64,000 nucleotides of DNA from CAVYXA01 sp963846775. Its GTDB lineage: Bacteria > Verrucomicrobiota > Verrucomicrobiia > Chthoniobacterales > UBA10450. How positions within the stretch are numbered: position 1 is the stretch's first letter; every line of letters starts with the position of its first letter. Both the position numbers and the translations under genes were made by a program. Of the stretch, positions 33,515 to 41,355 are shown piece by piece. The notes below the pieces were generated by a model. It made no database searches, was not told where the DNA came from, and saw only the letters and a list, made by a program, of their open reading frames with translations. Location of the stretch: positions 1,054,001-1,118,000 of the forward strand of contig CAWJXB010000006.1 in NCBI GenBank assembly GCA_963846775.1, read 5' to 3'.

Positions 33515-33732
33515 TCAGAAAATCTCACGGAGTAATAGATAACCGCAGGCGAAAGTGAACATAATCTGCGCTCCAACGGTAATCCAGAACATCACTGGTT
33601 GCGTAGAACGCACATAACGCACGGCCCCTGCATCGCGACACCGCATCGCAGGGCGTGAACGGCAGGGTTGCCAAGCCACCCGCCAAGGGCGCTGACGAAA
33701 ATACCTACGAGTGCCACTCGCATCGGAAACAT
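33515..33732 (-). pseudogene. Integron cassette 9: small membrane protein (frameshifted)
   Basis: From ATG 33732 the first frame gives a membrane helix (RVALVGIFVSALGGWLG). A second frame continues with AVRYVRSTQPVMFWITVG and a second helix (IMFTFACGYLLLREIF), stopping at 33515. One indel near 33610-33640 separates them. Family not recognised. The start lies 6 bases from the core at 33739. Confidence 0.55.
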
Positions 33733-33738
33733 GACGAC

Positions 33739-33861
33739 ATCTAACGAGAACAAGATGAGCGACGGCGGACGAGAGCGCGCACCGCTCGGAATGAAAGTGT
33801 GGAAGTCATCCAAAAGTGGAGCGCACAGCGGTCTGCCGTTCGCTCCTTCGCACGGTTAGAC
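33739..33861 (-). repeat. attC site of cassette 8 (123 bp)
   Basis: Cores ATCTAAC (33739) and GTTAGAC (33855). The most canonical site of the array: arms 'gatgagcgacggcgga' and 'tgccgttcgctcc' around a variable centre. Confidence 0.92.
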
Positions 33862-33893
33862 GGTGCGGGACTATCGGGACTGACGCGCATGAT

Positions 33894-34157
33894 TCACATA
33901 GCGACCAAGCCTCGCAACACCCAACGCGGCGCACTGAGACCTTTGGTGTTCTTCCATTGGACGATCTCGAACTCAAGGTAAGCGTTCTCATGGGCGTCAA
34001 ACTCGCGATCGGGATGATCTGCATCCCGAACGGCATCCCAATCGGGAACTGGAATGCGAAAAACCGAACGGCGATTCCGCTCAGCACTGATAAACTGGTT
34101 GGGGTCCGGGAGTTCCTTCGCCAGCTCAAGCAGATGGGACAGGCTAAAGATTTTCAT
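33894..34157 (-). CDS. Integron cassette 8: hypothetical protein, 87 aa
   Basis: A small intact ORF (MKIFSLSHLLELAKELPDPN, VFRIPVPDWDAVRDADHPD, YLEFEIVQWKNTKG). Soluble, with no known motif. It starts 83 bases inside the cassette and stops before the core, so a longer or differently started gene is possible. Family not recognised. Confidence 0.55.
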   Translation of the reverse strand: MKIFSLSHLLELAKELPDPNQFISAERNRRSVFRIPVPDWDAVRDADHPDREFDAHENAYLEFEIVQWKNTKGLSAPRWVLRGLVAM

Positions 34158-34239
34158 ACAGGCGCATCAGCGTATCGGCAGGCGTTTGCGGGTCAATTGG
34201 ACTTCTCCATGCGGCATTTGCGCCAGTGAGCGCAGCAGC

Positions 34240-34363
34240 GTCTAACGAGACGGAGCTGAGCCAACGCTGGCGGCAGCGAGCGCGGCAAACTCTCCGAACA
34301 ATTTCATAAAATCAAATGTGGACTTCACAGCGGCCAGCGGTTGGCTCGAGCGATTGGTTAGAT
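34240..34363 (-). repeat. attC site of cassette 7 (124 bp)
   Basis: Cores GTCTAAC (34240) and GTTAGAT (34357). Nearly identical to the site at 35740 over most of its length, including 'aatttcataaaatcaaatgt'-like loop sequence. Confidence 0.9.
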
Positions 34364-34364
34364 G

Positions 34365-34859
34365 TTAGTGTGATGGAAATAAATCGCAGGTAATTTCAAT
34401 GGGCTTCTTCGCGGCTTCGCTGATGTGTCCGCTGGCATACCCACCATCCAAAACGTTATCCTTAAATGCCCGTCGACCCGAGTAGACGCTTATTGTGTAG
34501 TAGTAGTCGGTGTCAGTGAGCCGTTTGAAAGCCTCTTCAGAAATGGTGGCGTGATCAACTGAAAGAACCCTGGGCTGATCTATCTCGAATTCGTAGAAAC
34601 CCAGAACACCGGAGGCATAGGAACCGTGTACTCACAAGACCTTGAACGGCCATCCTGATCGAAGTCAGAGCTTAGCCTTTGATGGTCTCGCCAGCGTCGC
34701 TCAGCTTCTGGGATGCAGCTTCGGGAGAGAGTGATTCTGATCTGAAACGGTGAACCGCGAGCTTCGGCCCTGTCTCTGGCGGATTAAAGCGATCTTTGTT
34801 GGATTGGATTGCCGATCTGCGAAGACGGCTGCGCAAAGGAAAGCTGCGACGCGTGTCAT
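34365..34859 (-). pseudogene. Integron cassette 7: signal-peptide protein with frameshifts
   Basis: No long ORF spans this cassette, but three coherent pieces do. ATG 34859 starts MTRVAAFLCAAVFA (signal-like). A second frame gives PPETGPKLAVHRFRSESLS and QKLSDAGETIK. A third gives VLGFYEFEIDQPRVLSVDHA, EEAFKRLTDTDYYYTISVYS and a clean end DLFPSH with TAA at 34365. It reads as one exported protein of about 160 residues with two indels. Function unknown. Confidence 0.55.
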
Positions 34860-34861
34860 AG

Positions 34862-34985
34862 ATCTAACGAGAACAAGATCAGGTACGGCTACTGACGTTG
34901 CGCTCTGATCGAAGTGGAAGGGTTTTACTCATGACAAGATATAAACATGATCCGGGTAGCCGTTACTTGCATCGCCTGGTTAGGT
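34862..34985 (-). repeat. attC site of cassette 6 (124 bp)
   Basis: Cores ATCTAAC (34862) and GTTAGGT (34979). The arms 'caggtacggcta' and 'tagccgttacttg' pair; the centre is AT-rich and differs from its neighbours. Confidence 0.88.
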
Positions 34986-35348
34986 GACAGGTGGACCACT
35001 GGAAAGAATCTTCGCGATCATGGGCTTCGTGTAAAGCTGCTCCGCGGACGACCCTGCCGCGTCACCGGAGTGCCGATACTCCCCTTCGTCGAAAGCCAAA
35101 AAGACGGACAGGCTGTAGGTAGGAAGCACTCGCTTGTGCTTAAGCATCATGTAGGCAGAAAGGTGATTCATCACTGAATCACAAAACGGAAATTCAAATC
35201 GTCCAACCGCATAACCGGTGGCGATATCACACGAGATGGCGTCACAAAGCGAGTCAAGACTCAGGGCGTGCTCAGAGCGAAAGGCCTCGACGTCCGCCTC
35301 AGCGAAGGGCGCGTCCGCGCCCCCTTGGATAAGCGCCATGAGCGTCAT
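34980..35348 (-). CDS. Integron cassette 6: hypothetical protein, 122 aa
   Basis: An intact soluble protein from MTLMALIQGGADAPFAEAD (35348), largely helical (HALSLDSLCDAISCDIATGY, VMNHLSAYMMLKHKRVLPTY). Family not recognised. The TAA stop is in the core at 34979 and the start is 11 bases from the core at 35360. The open frame extends upstream to 35618 across the attC, which is not a credible start. Confidence 0.65.
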   Translation of the reverse strand: MTLMALIQGGADAPFAEADVEAFRSEHALSLDSLCDAISCDIATGYAVGRFEFPFCDSVMNHLSAYMMLKHKRVLPTYSLSVFLAFDEGEYRHSGDAAGSSAEQLYTKPMIAKILSSGPPVT

Positions 35349-35359
35349 TTGCCTCAAAC

Positions 35360-35479
35360 ATCTAACGAGACTCAAGTCAGCGACCGCGCCCGAGAACGCG
35401 TGTGACTCGAGTTGAAGGCTTAGCCACGCTAAACGAGAAAACAAGCCGGGGCGCGGTTCGCTCCAGCGCGTGGTTAGAC
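35360..35479 (-). repeat. attC site of cassette 5 (120 bp)
   Basis: Cores ATCTAAC (35360) and GTTAGAC (35473). Arms 'agcgaccgcgccc' and 'gggcgcggttcgct' pair. Confidence 0.9.
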
Positions 35480-35713
35480 CCTTCGTGTCTTCATCATTTT
35501 CAGCCCACAATGGCGACAGGCTGACTGGAGAAAGAAATATCGGCCACGGCAAACGCCGCAGAACGGGCAATCGCTCCTGAAGCATCGCGGACAAATAGCG
35601 CGATACCGAGTCCGACAAATAACGGGATAGCGGCGGGGAAGAAGAAACGAGCCACTAGCGCGGCTACGACGAGCAATCCAAGGCCAAGCGCGCCTGAAAG
35701 CGCTATCCAACAT
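35474..35713 (-). pseudogene. Integron cassette 5: membrane plus zinc-ribbon protein (frameshifted)
   Basis: One frame gives two hydrophobic helices (GALGLGLLVVAALVARFFFP, AIPLFVGLGIALFV). Another gives a zinc-ribbon-like end with paired cysteines (DCPFCGVCRGRYFFLQSACR then HCGLKMMKTRRV) and a TAA in the core at 35473. A membrane helix followed by a C-terminal zinc ribbon is a common plan for small bacterial proteins, so I infer one indel near 35580-35600. The start is unclear because the upstream core is degenerate. Confidence 0.5.
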
Positions 35714-35739
35714 CTCGTCTAAGTCTAGTATAGGCAATG

Positions 35740-35863
35740 AATTAACGAGACGGAGCTGAGCCACCGCTGGCGGCGGCGAGCGTGGCAAACATCGAAAACT
35801 GTTTCATAAAATCAAATGTGGACTTCACAGCGGTCAGCGGTTGGCTCGAGCGATTGGTTAGGT
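35740..35863 (-). repeat. attC site of cassette 4 (124 bp)
   Basis: The left core is degenerate (aattaac at 35740); the right core GTTAGGT (35857) is intact. The body matches the site at 34240 closely, suggesting recent sharing of attC sequence between cassettes. Confidence 0.85.
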
Positions 35864-36118
35864 CTTTGGTGGCTCATCCTCCTCGATTTTCGGAAAGAGA
35901 TACTTGCCGACGACAGCGCGGAACGTGACGTAGGAAATCGGAATGGCGATGACAAAGCCAACGATCTGGAGAACGCGTGTCATTTGCTGAAGAGAAACCG
36001 CCAGCTCCCAAGAATGGGCCATGAAGAAGCTGCCAAAGAGTTGAGTGCATGAATACCACAAGCGTGCCAAGACTGTGAGCCAAGCTTGAGAATACTGAAA
36101 TTCAGTGGGTTCTTTCAT
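35858..36118 (-). CDS. Integron cassette 4: membrane protein, 86 aa
   Basis: An intact small protein with two hydrophobic stretches (LARLWYSCTQLFGSFFMAHS and IVGFVIAIPISYVTFRAVVG), ending KIEEDEPPKT with a TAA from the core at 35857. Start ATG 36118; the core is 17 bases upstream. Family not recognised. Confidence 0.68.
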   Translation of the reverse strand: MKEPTEFQYSQAWLTVLARLWYSCTQLFGSFFMAHSWELAVSLQQMTRVLQIVGFVIAIPISYVTFRAVVGKYLFPKIEEDEPPKT

Positions 36119-36134
36119 ACGTCGTGTGACATAG

Positions 36135-36256
36135 ACCTAACGAGAATAAGCTCAGCGACGGGCACCGAGGGCGCACGCGGATTTAAGGGGAGGAAACTCA
36201 CGTCGCCGAGCGTGGGCCCACGGCGGGTGGCCGTTCGCTCGACCGCATGGTTAGGA
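36135..36256 (-). repeat. attC site of cassette 3 (122 bp)
   Basis: Cores ACCTAAC (36135) and GTTAGGA (36250; last base departs from Y). Arms 'agcgacgggcac' and 'gtggccgttcgct' pair. Confidence 0.88.
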
Positions 36257-36593
36257 GACGGTCGAATTCTGTTTGTCATCGTCCCAGATAATATCAAATC
36301 GGGTCGGATCGGTGAAGGAGAAATCGGAGCAACGTATCCAGCTGCGGCGAATCACGCCGTCGCCGTCGCGAACAGTGACGCGGAAGAACTGATCCGCTTC
36401 CAAAAGTCCAGCGCCAATGCGGAACGAACGAGCACCGAGACGCGGAGACGAGAGTGTAGCCTTGCTCCCGTGCCCAGCGGTCGAGAAACTCAAAACCGCG
36501 TTTGCGGCCGAAAATGCTGACGGCTGTGAAAAGAATGACAGCGCCAATGGCTCCTGCGAGCGGCAACGCCCAGTGAGCAGCATCACTCGTCAT
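36251..36593 (-). CDS. Integron cassette 3: membrane-anchored hypothetical protein (frameshifted)
   Basis: From ATG 36593 the first frame gives MTSDAAHWALPLAGAIGAVI, a membrane helix, and FEFLDRWAREQGYTLVSAS. The second frame continues GLLEADQFFRVTVRDGDGVI, RRSWIRCSDFSF and FDIIWDDDKQNSTVS, stopping in the core at 36250. The join near 36435 needs one indel. The plan (helix, then a strand-rich domain with RVTVRD and WIRC) matches a small family that I associate with hypothetical membrane proteins. Confidence 0.65.
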
Positions 36594-36607
36594 ATATGCG
36601 CGGAGTC

Positions 36608-36730
36608 TCCTAACGAGAACAAGCTGAGCGACCGCCGCGGAGAGCGAGCGCGGCTTCAACTGAAACTGTTTTAATCATCTGAAATGTGAACGCATAACGA
36701 GCGACGGTTCGCTCCAGCGCTTTGTTAGGT
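36608..36730 (-). repeat. attC site of cassette 2 (123 bp)
   Basis: Cores TCCTAAC (36608; first base departs from R) and GTTAGGT (36724). The altered outer base mirrors the GTTAGGA form of the neighbouring core at 36250. Confidence 0.87.
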
Positions 36731-37069
36731 CTAGTGTGGAGATCGATAGTAAAAATCTATCGGAACGTCCACACTGGGCTTGCTGGGCGTTTTGAACTTC
36801 CAAATGCGTAAAGCGGACATGGCTGCCTTATCCAGAATTTCCCAACCAGTGCTCTTCTTGACCGACACACCAGTGACCACGCCTTTCTTTGAGTCGATGT
36901 GTACAGTAAAAATGCCGCTCCCCTGGGGCCACATACCGTTTTGAAGTCGCGGGTAAGCCGGGCGGGGAGCGAAATATGCGACAGCCTTCGGATAGGGCTG
37001 CGCGACGCTTGAGATCCGAGCAGCACAGAGCAGTGTTACTGCGGTAAAGGTAGCGACATAGCGTGTCAT
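36731..37069 (-). CDS. Integron cassette 2: exported TonB C-terminal domain protein
   Basis: About 112 residues from MTRYVATFTAV (37069). A signal peptide (cut near SSVAQPYP) is followed by a lone TonB C-terminal domain: YFAPRPAYPRLQNGMWPQGS, GIFTVHIDSKKGVVTGVSVK, STGWEILDKAAMSALRIWKF. There is no membrane anchor or proline-rich linker of a full TonB. Such stand-alone domains are common in Verrucomicrobiota; the partner is unknown. It is an intact cassette gene. Confidence 0.78.
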   Translation of the reverse strand: MTRYVATFTAVTLLCAARISSVAQPYPKAVAYFAPRPAYPRLQNGMWPQGSGIFTVHIDSKKGVVTGVSVKKSTGWEILDKAAMSALRIWKFKTPSKPSVDVPIDFYYRSPH

Positions 37070-37071
37070 AG

Positions 37072-37196
37072 ACCTAACGAGACAGAGCTGAGCGACCGCT
37101 CGCGGGGGCGAAGCTGGCAAACATCGAGAACTGTTTCATAAAATTAGATCTGCGCATCGCGACGGCCCAGCGGTTGGCTCGAGCGATTGGTTAGGT
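37072..37196 (-). repeat. attC site of cassette 1 (125 bp)
   Basis: Cores ACCTAAC (37072) and GTTAGGT (37190). Subfamily with 'gagacagagctgagcg' and 'ggttggctcgagcgattg'. Confidence 0.9.
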
Positions 37197-37440
37197 CTCA
37201 CGCCGTCCCTCGCACCTTGTTTTCGCCTCACGTTCTCTATCACGCATGGTAACAACATAACGGAGGACGCCAATCAGAACGAATATGCCGACAGAAATCC
37301 ATCCCGGTACCGATGGTGCATAAAGGTTGGACTCCCTCACCGGATGGTCGGTGTAGAAAAAAGAATGCGGCTGCGATGAATGCGACTCCCATCGCAAGCA
37401 GTAGCCACGGATTCATCCGATCAGAAGTCGAGCGCGCCAT
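37191..37440 (-). CDS. Integron cassette 1: small membrane protein (frameshifted)
   Basis: The cassette nearest the integrase remnant. From ATG 37440: MARSTSDRMNPWLLLAMGVA and a helix (AFIAAAFFFLHRP). The other frame continues YTDHPVRESNLYAPSVPGW, a second helix (ISVGIFVLIGVLRYVVTM) and a basic tail ending with a TAA in the core at 37190. One indel near 37355 separates the frames. Family not recognised. Confidence 0.6.
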
Positions 37441-37442
37441 AG

Positions 37443-37500
37443 ACCTAACATCGTAATAAGCAGAATTTCTTCTGCCTATTTCTTGAGGTTCCCTCTAATA
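37443..37500 (-). promoter_or_regulatory. Candidate attI end of the integron
   Basis: The first cassette is joined at ACCTAAC (37443-37449; GTTAGGT on the minus strand). The following bases (atcgtaataagcagaattt onward) do not match any attC, lack the inner palindrome, and lie between the array and the integrase remnant, the position of attI. The cassette promoter Pc is expected nearby, but no clear match is seen. Confidence 0.55.
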
Positions 37501-37571
37501 TCGGCCGCAAATGCAGAAAAGGAGTGGACATTTTTCGGACGTTCGTTCGGCCAAAATAGACCTTTTCCCAG

Positions 37572-37670
37572 GGAGGAAAAGCAATTCTCGGGGCCTGTCC
37601 CCCGACCACGATGATTTACACGCACGTTTTGAATAAGCCGGGCATCGGGGTCAAGAGTCTGTTGGATTGA
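37572..37670 (+). pseudogene. intI: Integron integrase (IntI) C-terminal remnant
   Basis: On the plus strand, opposite to the cassettes, the frame ending at TGA 37668-37670 reads TTMIYTHVLNKPGIGVKS followed by LLD. This matches the C-terminus of IntI tyrosine recombinases (family form close to DVSTTMIYTHVLN), including the catalytic Tyr. Upstream, KAILGACPP is a decayed form of the ELLGH-DVS stretch. Nothing recognisable of the box I Arg, the IntI-specific insert or the N-terminal domain remains between 37450 and 37570, so about nine tenths of the gene is gone. Position and direction fit a standard intI-attI-cassette order. Confidence 0.82.
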
Positions 37671-37797
37671 GAAAGAGGTCGGCTGCCTACCCGCGAGGCT
37701 ACGGCCAGCCAGGGAGGACGGAGACACAGGGCGTAATTTGCGATTGTCGATCTTCGATTCGGGGCGTACGTTTTTGCAAAAAGAAGGAGCCAAGAAA

Positions 37798-38791
37798 ATG
37801 AGCACTGCTGTCGCGGAAGAGAAGAAAACGAAGCTGAATCAACTCGAGCAACTGAAGAAGTTTACCAAAGTCGTGGCCGATACGGCTGATTTTGAATCGA
37901 TCAAGGACTTTAAACCGGAGGATGCAACGACGAATCCGAGTCTGGTTTATGCGGCCACCCAAAAGGAGCAATACGGACATTTGCTGGACGAAGTTCTGGC
38001 CGATCGGAAGAAATCGGGATTGAGCGGCCAGGCTCAGATTGAGGACATCTGCGATCATCTCCTCGTCCAATTTGGCAGCGACATTCTCGGAGATCGTTCC
38101 GGGACGAGTTTCGACCGAGACCGACGCGCGGTTATCTTACGATGTCGAAGGCTCGATCCGAGAAAGCGCGACAGATTGATCAAGCTTTATGCCGAGCGCA
38201 AAATTCCGCGTGAACGCGTTCTTATCAAAATCGCATCAACCTGGGAGGGGCTTACTGGCTGCCGAACAACTGCAAAAGGAAGGCATCCGTTGCAATCTGA
38301 CGTTGTTGTTCTCGCTGCCGCAAGCGGTGCGTGCCGCCGAAGCGAAGGTGCAATTGATCTCGCCGTTCGTCGGCCGGATTTACGATTGGTACAAAAAGGA
38401 AATGAAACGCGATTACACCGGCGCGGAAGATCCGGGCGTGCAATCGGTGCAGGAGATTTACTCTTATTACAAGAAGTTCGGTTACAAGACGGAAGTGATG
38501 GGCGCGAGTTTCCGGAACACAGGACAAATCCGCGAGCTGGCGGGTTGCGATTGCTTAACCATCAGTCCCGAATTGATGGAGGAGCTAGCGAAATCGAGTG
38601 AGCCGATTGAGCGGAAGTTGACTCCGGAGAAAGCAAAGGCGGCCAAGATCGACAAACTTGAGCTGGACGAAAAGAAATTTCGTTGGCTGCTGAACGACAA
38701 CGCGATGGCGTACGAAAAAACAGGTGAAGGTATCCGCAAATTTGCCGCTGACGTGGTGAAGCTGGAGAAATTCGTCGCCGGCAAATTGTAG
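37798..38791 (+). CDS. tal: Transaldolase, TalB type (multiple frameshifts)
   Basis: Transaldolase moves a dihydroxyacetone unit in the pentose phosphate pathway. The start ATG 37798 has a good ribosome site (aaggag at 37784). N-terminal motifs FTKVVADTADFESIKDFKP and DATTNPSL are intact, as is the Schiff-base lysine in VLIKIASTWEG. Later blocks AAEQLQKEGIRCNLTLLFS, LISPFVGRIYDWY, EDPGVQSVQEIYSYYKKFGY and MGASFRNTGQIRELAGCD are in another frame. Three indels fit: near 38090, 38165 (restores the frame) and 38256. Every family block is present, so sequencing error is likelier than decay. Confidence 0.88.
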
Positions 38792-39906
38792 TGGAGAAGG
38801 TTGATTTTCTGATCGTCGGCGCGGGGTTCGCCGGCAGCGTGTTGGCGGAACGGATCGCGACCCAGCTGGGCAAGACCTGCCTGATTGTCGAGCGCCGCAA
38901 TCATATCGCGGGCAACGCTTATGATCATTGCGACGCCGCGGGCGTGCTCGTCCACGATTACGGTCCGCACTATTTCCGCACCAACTCTCAGCGCATCCTC
39001 GATTATTTGAGCCAGTTCACGGATTGGCGTCCGGTGGAATACAAAATTCTCTCCTGGACGGACGGGCGCTACTGGCAATTCCCGATCAATCTCAACACGT
39101 TCGAACAGCTGATTGGGCGGCCATCGACAAGCGAAGAAATGGCAGCGCAACTCGAGAACTGGCGGGTCAAGATCGACACTCCAAAGAACTCGGAGGAAGT
39201 CATTGTCTCACAAGTCGGCTGGAAGCTTTACGAGATGTTCTTCAAAAACTACACGCGCAAACAATGGCAGCGTGACGCGAAAAATCTCGATCCGAGCGTG
39301 TGCGGCCGAATCCCGATCCGCACGAATCGCGATGATCGGTATTTATCAGAGCGGTTTCAGGCGCTGCCGAGCGAGAGTTACACGAAAATGTTCGAGCGCA
39401 TCCTCGCTCATCCCAAGATAGACATTCGGCTGAACACCGATTTCCGCGACGCGCGCGAGCAAGTCGAATTCAAGCATCTCATCTTCACCGGACCGATCGA
39501 CGAGTATTACGATCATTGCTTCGGGCATTTGCCGTACCGCTCGCTCCGGTTCGAGCCGGAAACGCTGGCCCAGGAATTTTTTCAACCGGCTATGCAGGTA
39601 AATTACCCTAACGATTTTGATTTCACCCGGATTGTGGAAATCAAGCACGCGACCGGTCAAAAAATCGGATCGACCACCATTGTCCGCGAATATCCGCAGG
39701 AATTCGGGCCCGGGCGCGAGCCTTACTACCCTATTCCCGCGCCGGATGCGCGGGGCTTGTATGCCAAATATGCCGAGCAGGCCGCGTCGGAAAAAAACGT
39801 GACGTTCGTCGGACGGCTGGCGACCTATCGCTACTACAACATGGACCAGGTTGTCGCCACCGCGCTAACCGAGTTCGAACGTCTCAAAGCGCGGTTCGCC
39901 GGCTAG
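38791..39906 (+). CDS. glf: UDP-galactopyranose mutase
   Basis: A 371-residue flavoenzyme that makes UDP-galactofuranose for surface glycans. Motifs: FAD-binding FLIVGAGFAGSVLAERIA, RRNHIAGNAYDHCDAAGV, HDYGPHYFRTNSQRI, NYTRKQWQ, IPIRTNRDDRYLSERFQALP, and the end GRLATYRYYNMDQVV. The GTG start at 38791 overlaps the tal stop (TAGTG), so the two are translationally coupled. It belongs with the nearby sulfotransferase and methyltransferase in a presumed glycan region. Confidence 0.93.
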   Translation: MEKVDFLIVGAGFAGSVLAERIATQLGKTCLIVERRNHIAGNAYDHCDAAGVLVHDYGPHYFRTNSQRILDYLSQFTDWRPVEYKILSWTDGRYWQFPINLNTFEQLIGRPSTSEEMAAQLENWRVKIDTPKNSEEVIVSQVGWKLYEMFFKNYTRKQWQRDAKNLDPSVCGRIPIRTNRDDRYLSERFQALPSESYTKMFERILAHPKIDIRLNTDFRDAREQVEFKHLIFTGPIDEYYDHCFGHLPYRSLRFEPETLAQEFFQPAMQVNYPNDFDFTRIVEIKHATGQKIGSTTIVREYPQEFGPGREPYYPIPAPDARGLYAKYAEQAASEKNVTFVGRLATYRYYNMDQVVATALTEFERLKARFAG

Positions 39907-39940
39907 TCCCGTGTAACAGTAGTTTCGGATCCGGAGTTGC

Positions 39941-40020
39941 CCTCATCCTAACCTTCTCCCACGGGGAGAAGGAACCCACTCTCCCGTCGGGAGAGGGCTG
40001 GGGTGAGGGCAATCTTCTCC
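39941..40020. repeat. Dispersed 'ccctcatcctaacc' palindromic repeat
   Basis: Inverted units ttctcccacggggagaa and ctctcccgtcgggagag within 'ccctcatcctaacc...ggctggggtgaggg'. Related copies lie at 27612-27645 and 41262-41310. Non-coding. Confidence 0.65.
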
Positions 40021-40067
40021 CCCGTGGAATAATGTTCCGGTTCTTCTGTGACACTGCACTAGCGCGT

Positions 40068-40380
40068 TTTAAGAAGACGTGTAGCCGCTGAAAACGCCAT
40101 AAGGCACGGCGAATTATTATTCCCGGAGGGAGTTCGTGTTTAGCGCCAAGGGCGCGCTGTCATTCCTGAAAGCCTGGGGCAACGCCCCAGGATTTGTAAA
40201 ACGCAAAACGCCAGCGCTGAAAGCGCGATTCAATGTCCTGGCGTTGGAAGTGAATCGCGCTTTCAGCGCTTATGTCCGCTGGATGGGTTCGAAATCCTGG
40301 GGCGTGATGCCCCAGGCTGGCATTGAGGCTGCGCCTTCGGCGCTAAACACAAGTCTCGTGTGGCTACACGTTTTCTTAAA
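40068..40380. repeat. Nested palindromic element, about 313 bp
   Basis: Outer arms tttaagaagacgtgtagcc (40068-40086) and ggctacacgttttcttaaa (40362-40380). Next arms gtgtttagcgcc (40136-40147) and ggcgctaaacac (40339-40350). An inner perfect 20-bp pair occupies 40213-40232 and 40251-40270. Two small hairpins cctggggc/gccccagg are placed symmetrically. The whole could form one cruciform. It shares its outer motif (gtagccgctgaaaacgcc) with the element at 12221-12444. The ORF inside it is rejected. Confidence 0.75.
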
Positions 40381-40389
40381 TGCTCTCGT

Positions 40390-41184
40390 CTAGCTCACTT
40401 TCCAGTCTGAGCAGTCCCAGTTCAGAAGATTCTCGAGCTGGATGATATCGTTCTCATACAGGCTGTAGAGATAACGCCGCTCTTCCGGAGTGATTTTCCT
40501 TTCGTACGGAATCAGATTCTGTTCCCGGTTTTTGATTTTTGCCAGGACCTTTACTCCAAGAAAGCGGAAGACTTCATTCACGACCTCCGGCGTTCGCTTC
40601 CGAAACTCCTCAAATTTGATCACGCGCACCTGCTCGCGTGGAAAGAAGCGGAAGACGCGCTCTATTTGCTCAAAGTAAAAGCCGCGAGCCAGGTACGACT
40701 TTCGGCGTGATTGCAGTGCGGGCTCTTCCTCGTTCTCCTTCATCTCCGCCGCGATGGCTTCGAGGAAGCCACGGGTGTCGCGCTGCCGGTCCCAATTCAT
40801 GTTCCAATGCGAAAACGCCCGATCGATCGGGTTCCGCAAAAGAATGATGAGCTTGATCCCCGCGTGATAATCCCTGATCCGCTCCATCGCCGGTTTCCAG
40901 TAGGTGTAGATCGGCGTGCAGGAACCGGTAATCAGCGACTTCGGCTTCAGTTTGATGTCTTCGTGCAAAATGGCGTAGCTCACGTTCCCGGCGGCATAGC
41001 GTTTTTCGTCGTCAAAGAAATGCCGCCGGGGGTGATCGATCATGTGTGCCTCCTCCGGGTGCGCCATGGTGATGTTGGGATGTTGATCGAGGTGATAGTG
41101 CAACGCGCTCGTCCCGCCCTTCTGGGTTCCGGCGATCATGAAGTCGAGACGCTCTATCCGTTGGGGTTTCGATCGAAATGTCAT
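40390..41184 (-). CDS. Sulfotransferase (heparan sulfotransferase-like)
   Basis: About 264 residues from MTFRSKP (41184). The 5'-phosphosulfate loop FMIAGTQKGGTSALHYHL and the 3'-phosphate motif IKLIILLRNPIDRAFSHWNM are the two PAPS-binding signatures. LARGFYFEQIERVFRFFPRE and VRVIKFEEFRKRTPEVV follow the family order. It should transfer sulfate from PAPS to a glycan or other acceptor, likely at the cell surface given the adjacent glf. The acceptor is unknown. Confidence 0.88.
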   Translation of the reverse strand: MTFRSKPQRIERLDFMIAGTQKGGTSALHYHLDQHPNITMAHPEEAHMIDHPRRHFFDDEKRYAAGNVSYAILHEDIKLKPKSLITGSCTPIYTYWKPAMERIRDYHAGIKLIILLRNPIDRAFSHWNMNWDRQRDTRGFLEAIAAEMKENEEEPALQSRRKSYLARGFYFEQIERVFRFFPREQVRVIKFEEFRKRTPEVVNEVFRFLGVKVLAKIKNREQNLIPYERKITPEERRYLYSLYENDIIQLENLLNWDCSDWKVS

Positions 41185-41355
41185 GCGGTTGAGCACCTAA
41201 GCTGCCGCTGATGCCAGACGCAAGCACGGCAAATACTTGGCACTGTCCTAAATTTGAAGTTGCCCTCACTGCCGCTTCGCGTGCGTCTCTCCCAGCGGGA
41301 GAGAGCGGAGGAGCGCAACACTGGCAATTAGGACACTACCAAATACTTCTGGCCG
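41185..41355. other. Intergenic with repeat copy
   Basis: About 170 bases holding a 'ctctcccagcgggagag' hairpin (41287-41306) of the dispersed family. No gene seen. Confidence 0.45.

Noticed and set aside
40136..40393. An 85-codon ORF on the plus strand
   Set aside because: It lies fully inside the nested palindromic element and is explained by it.
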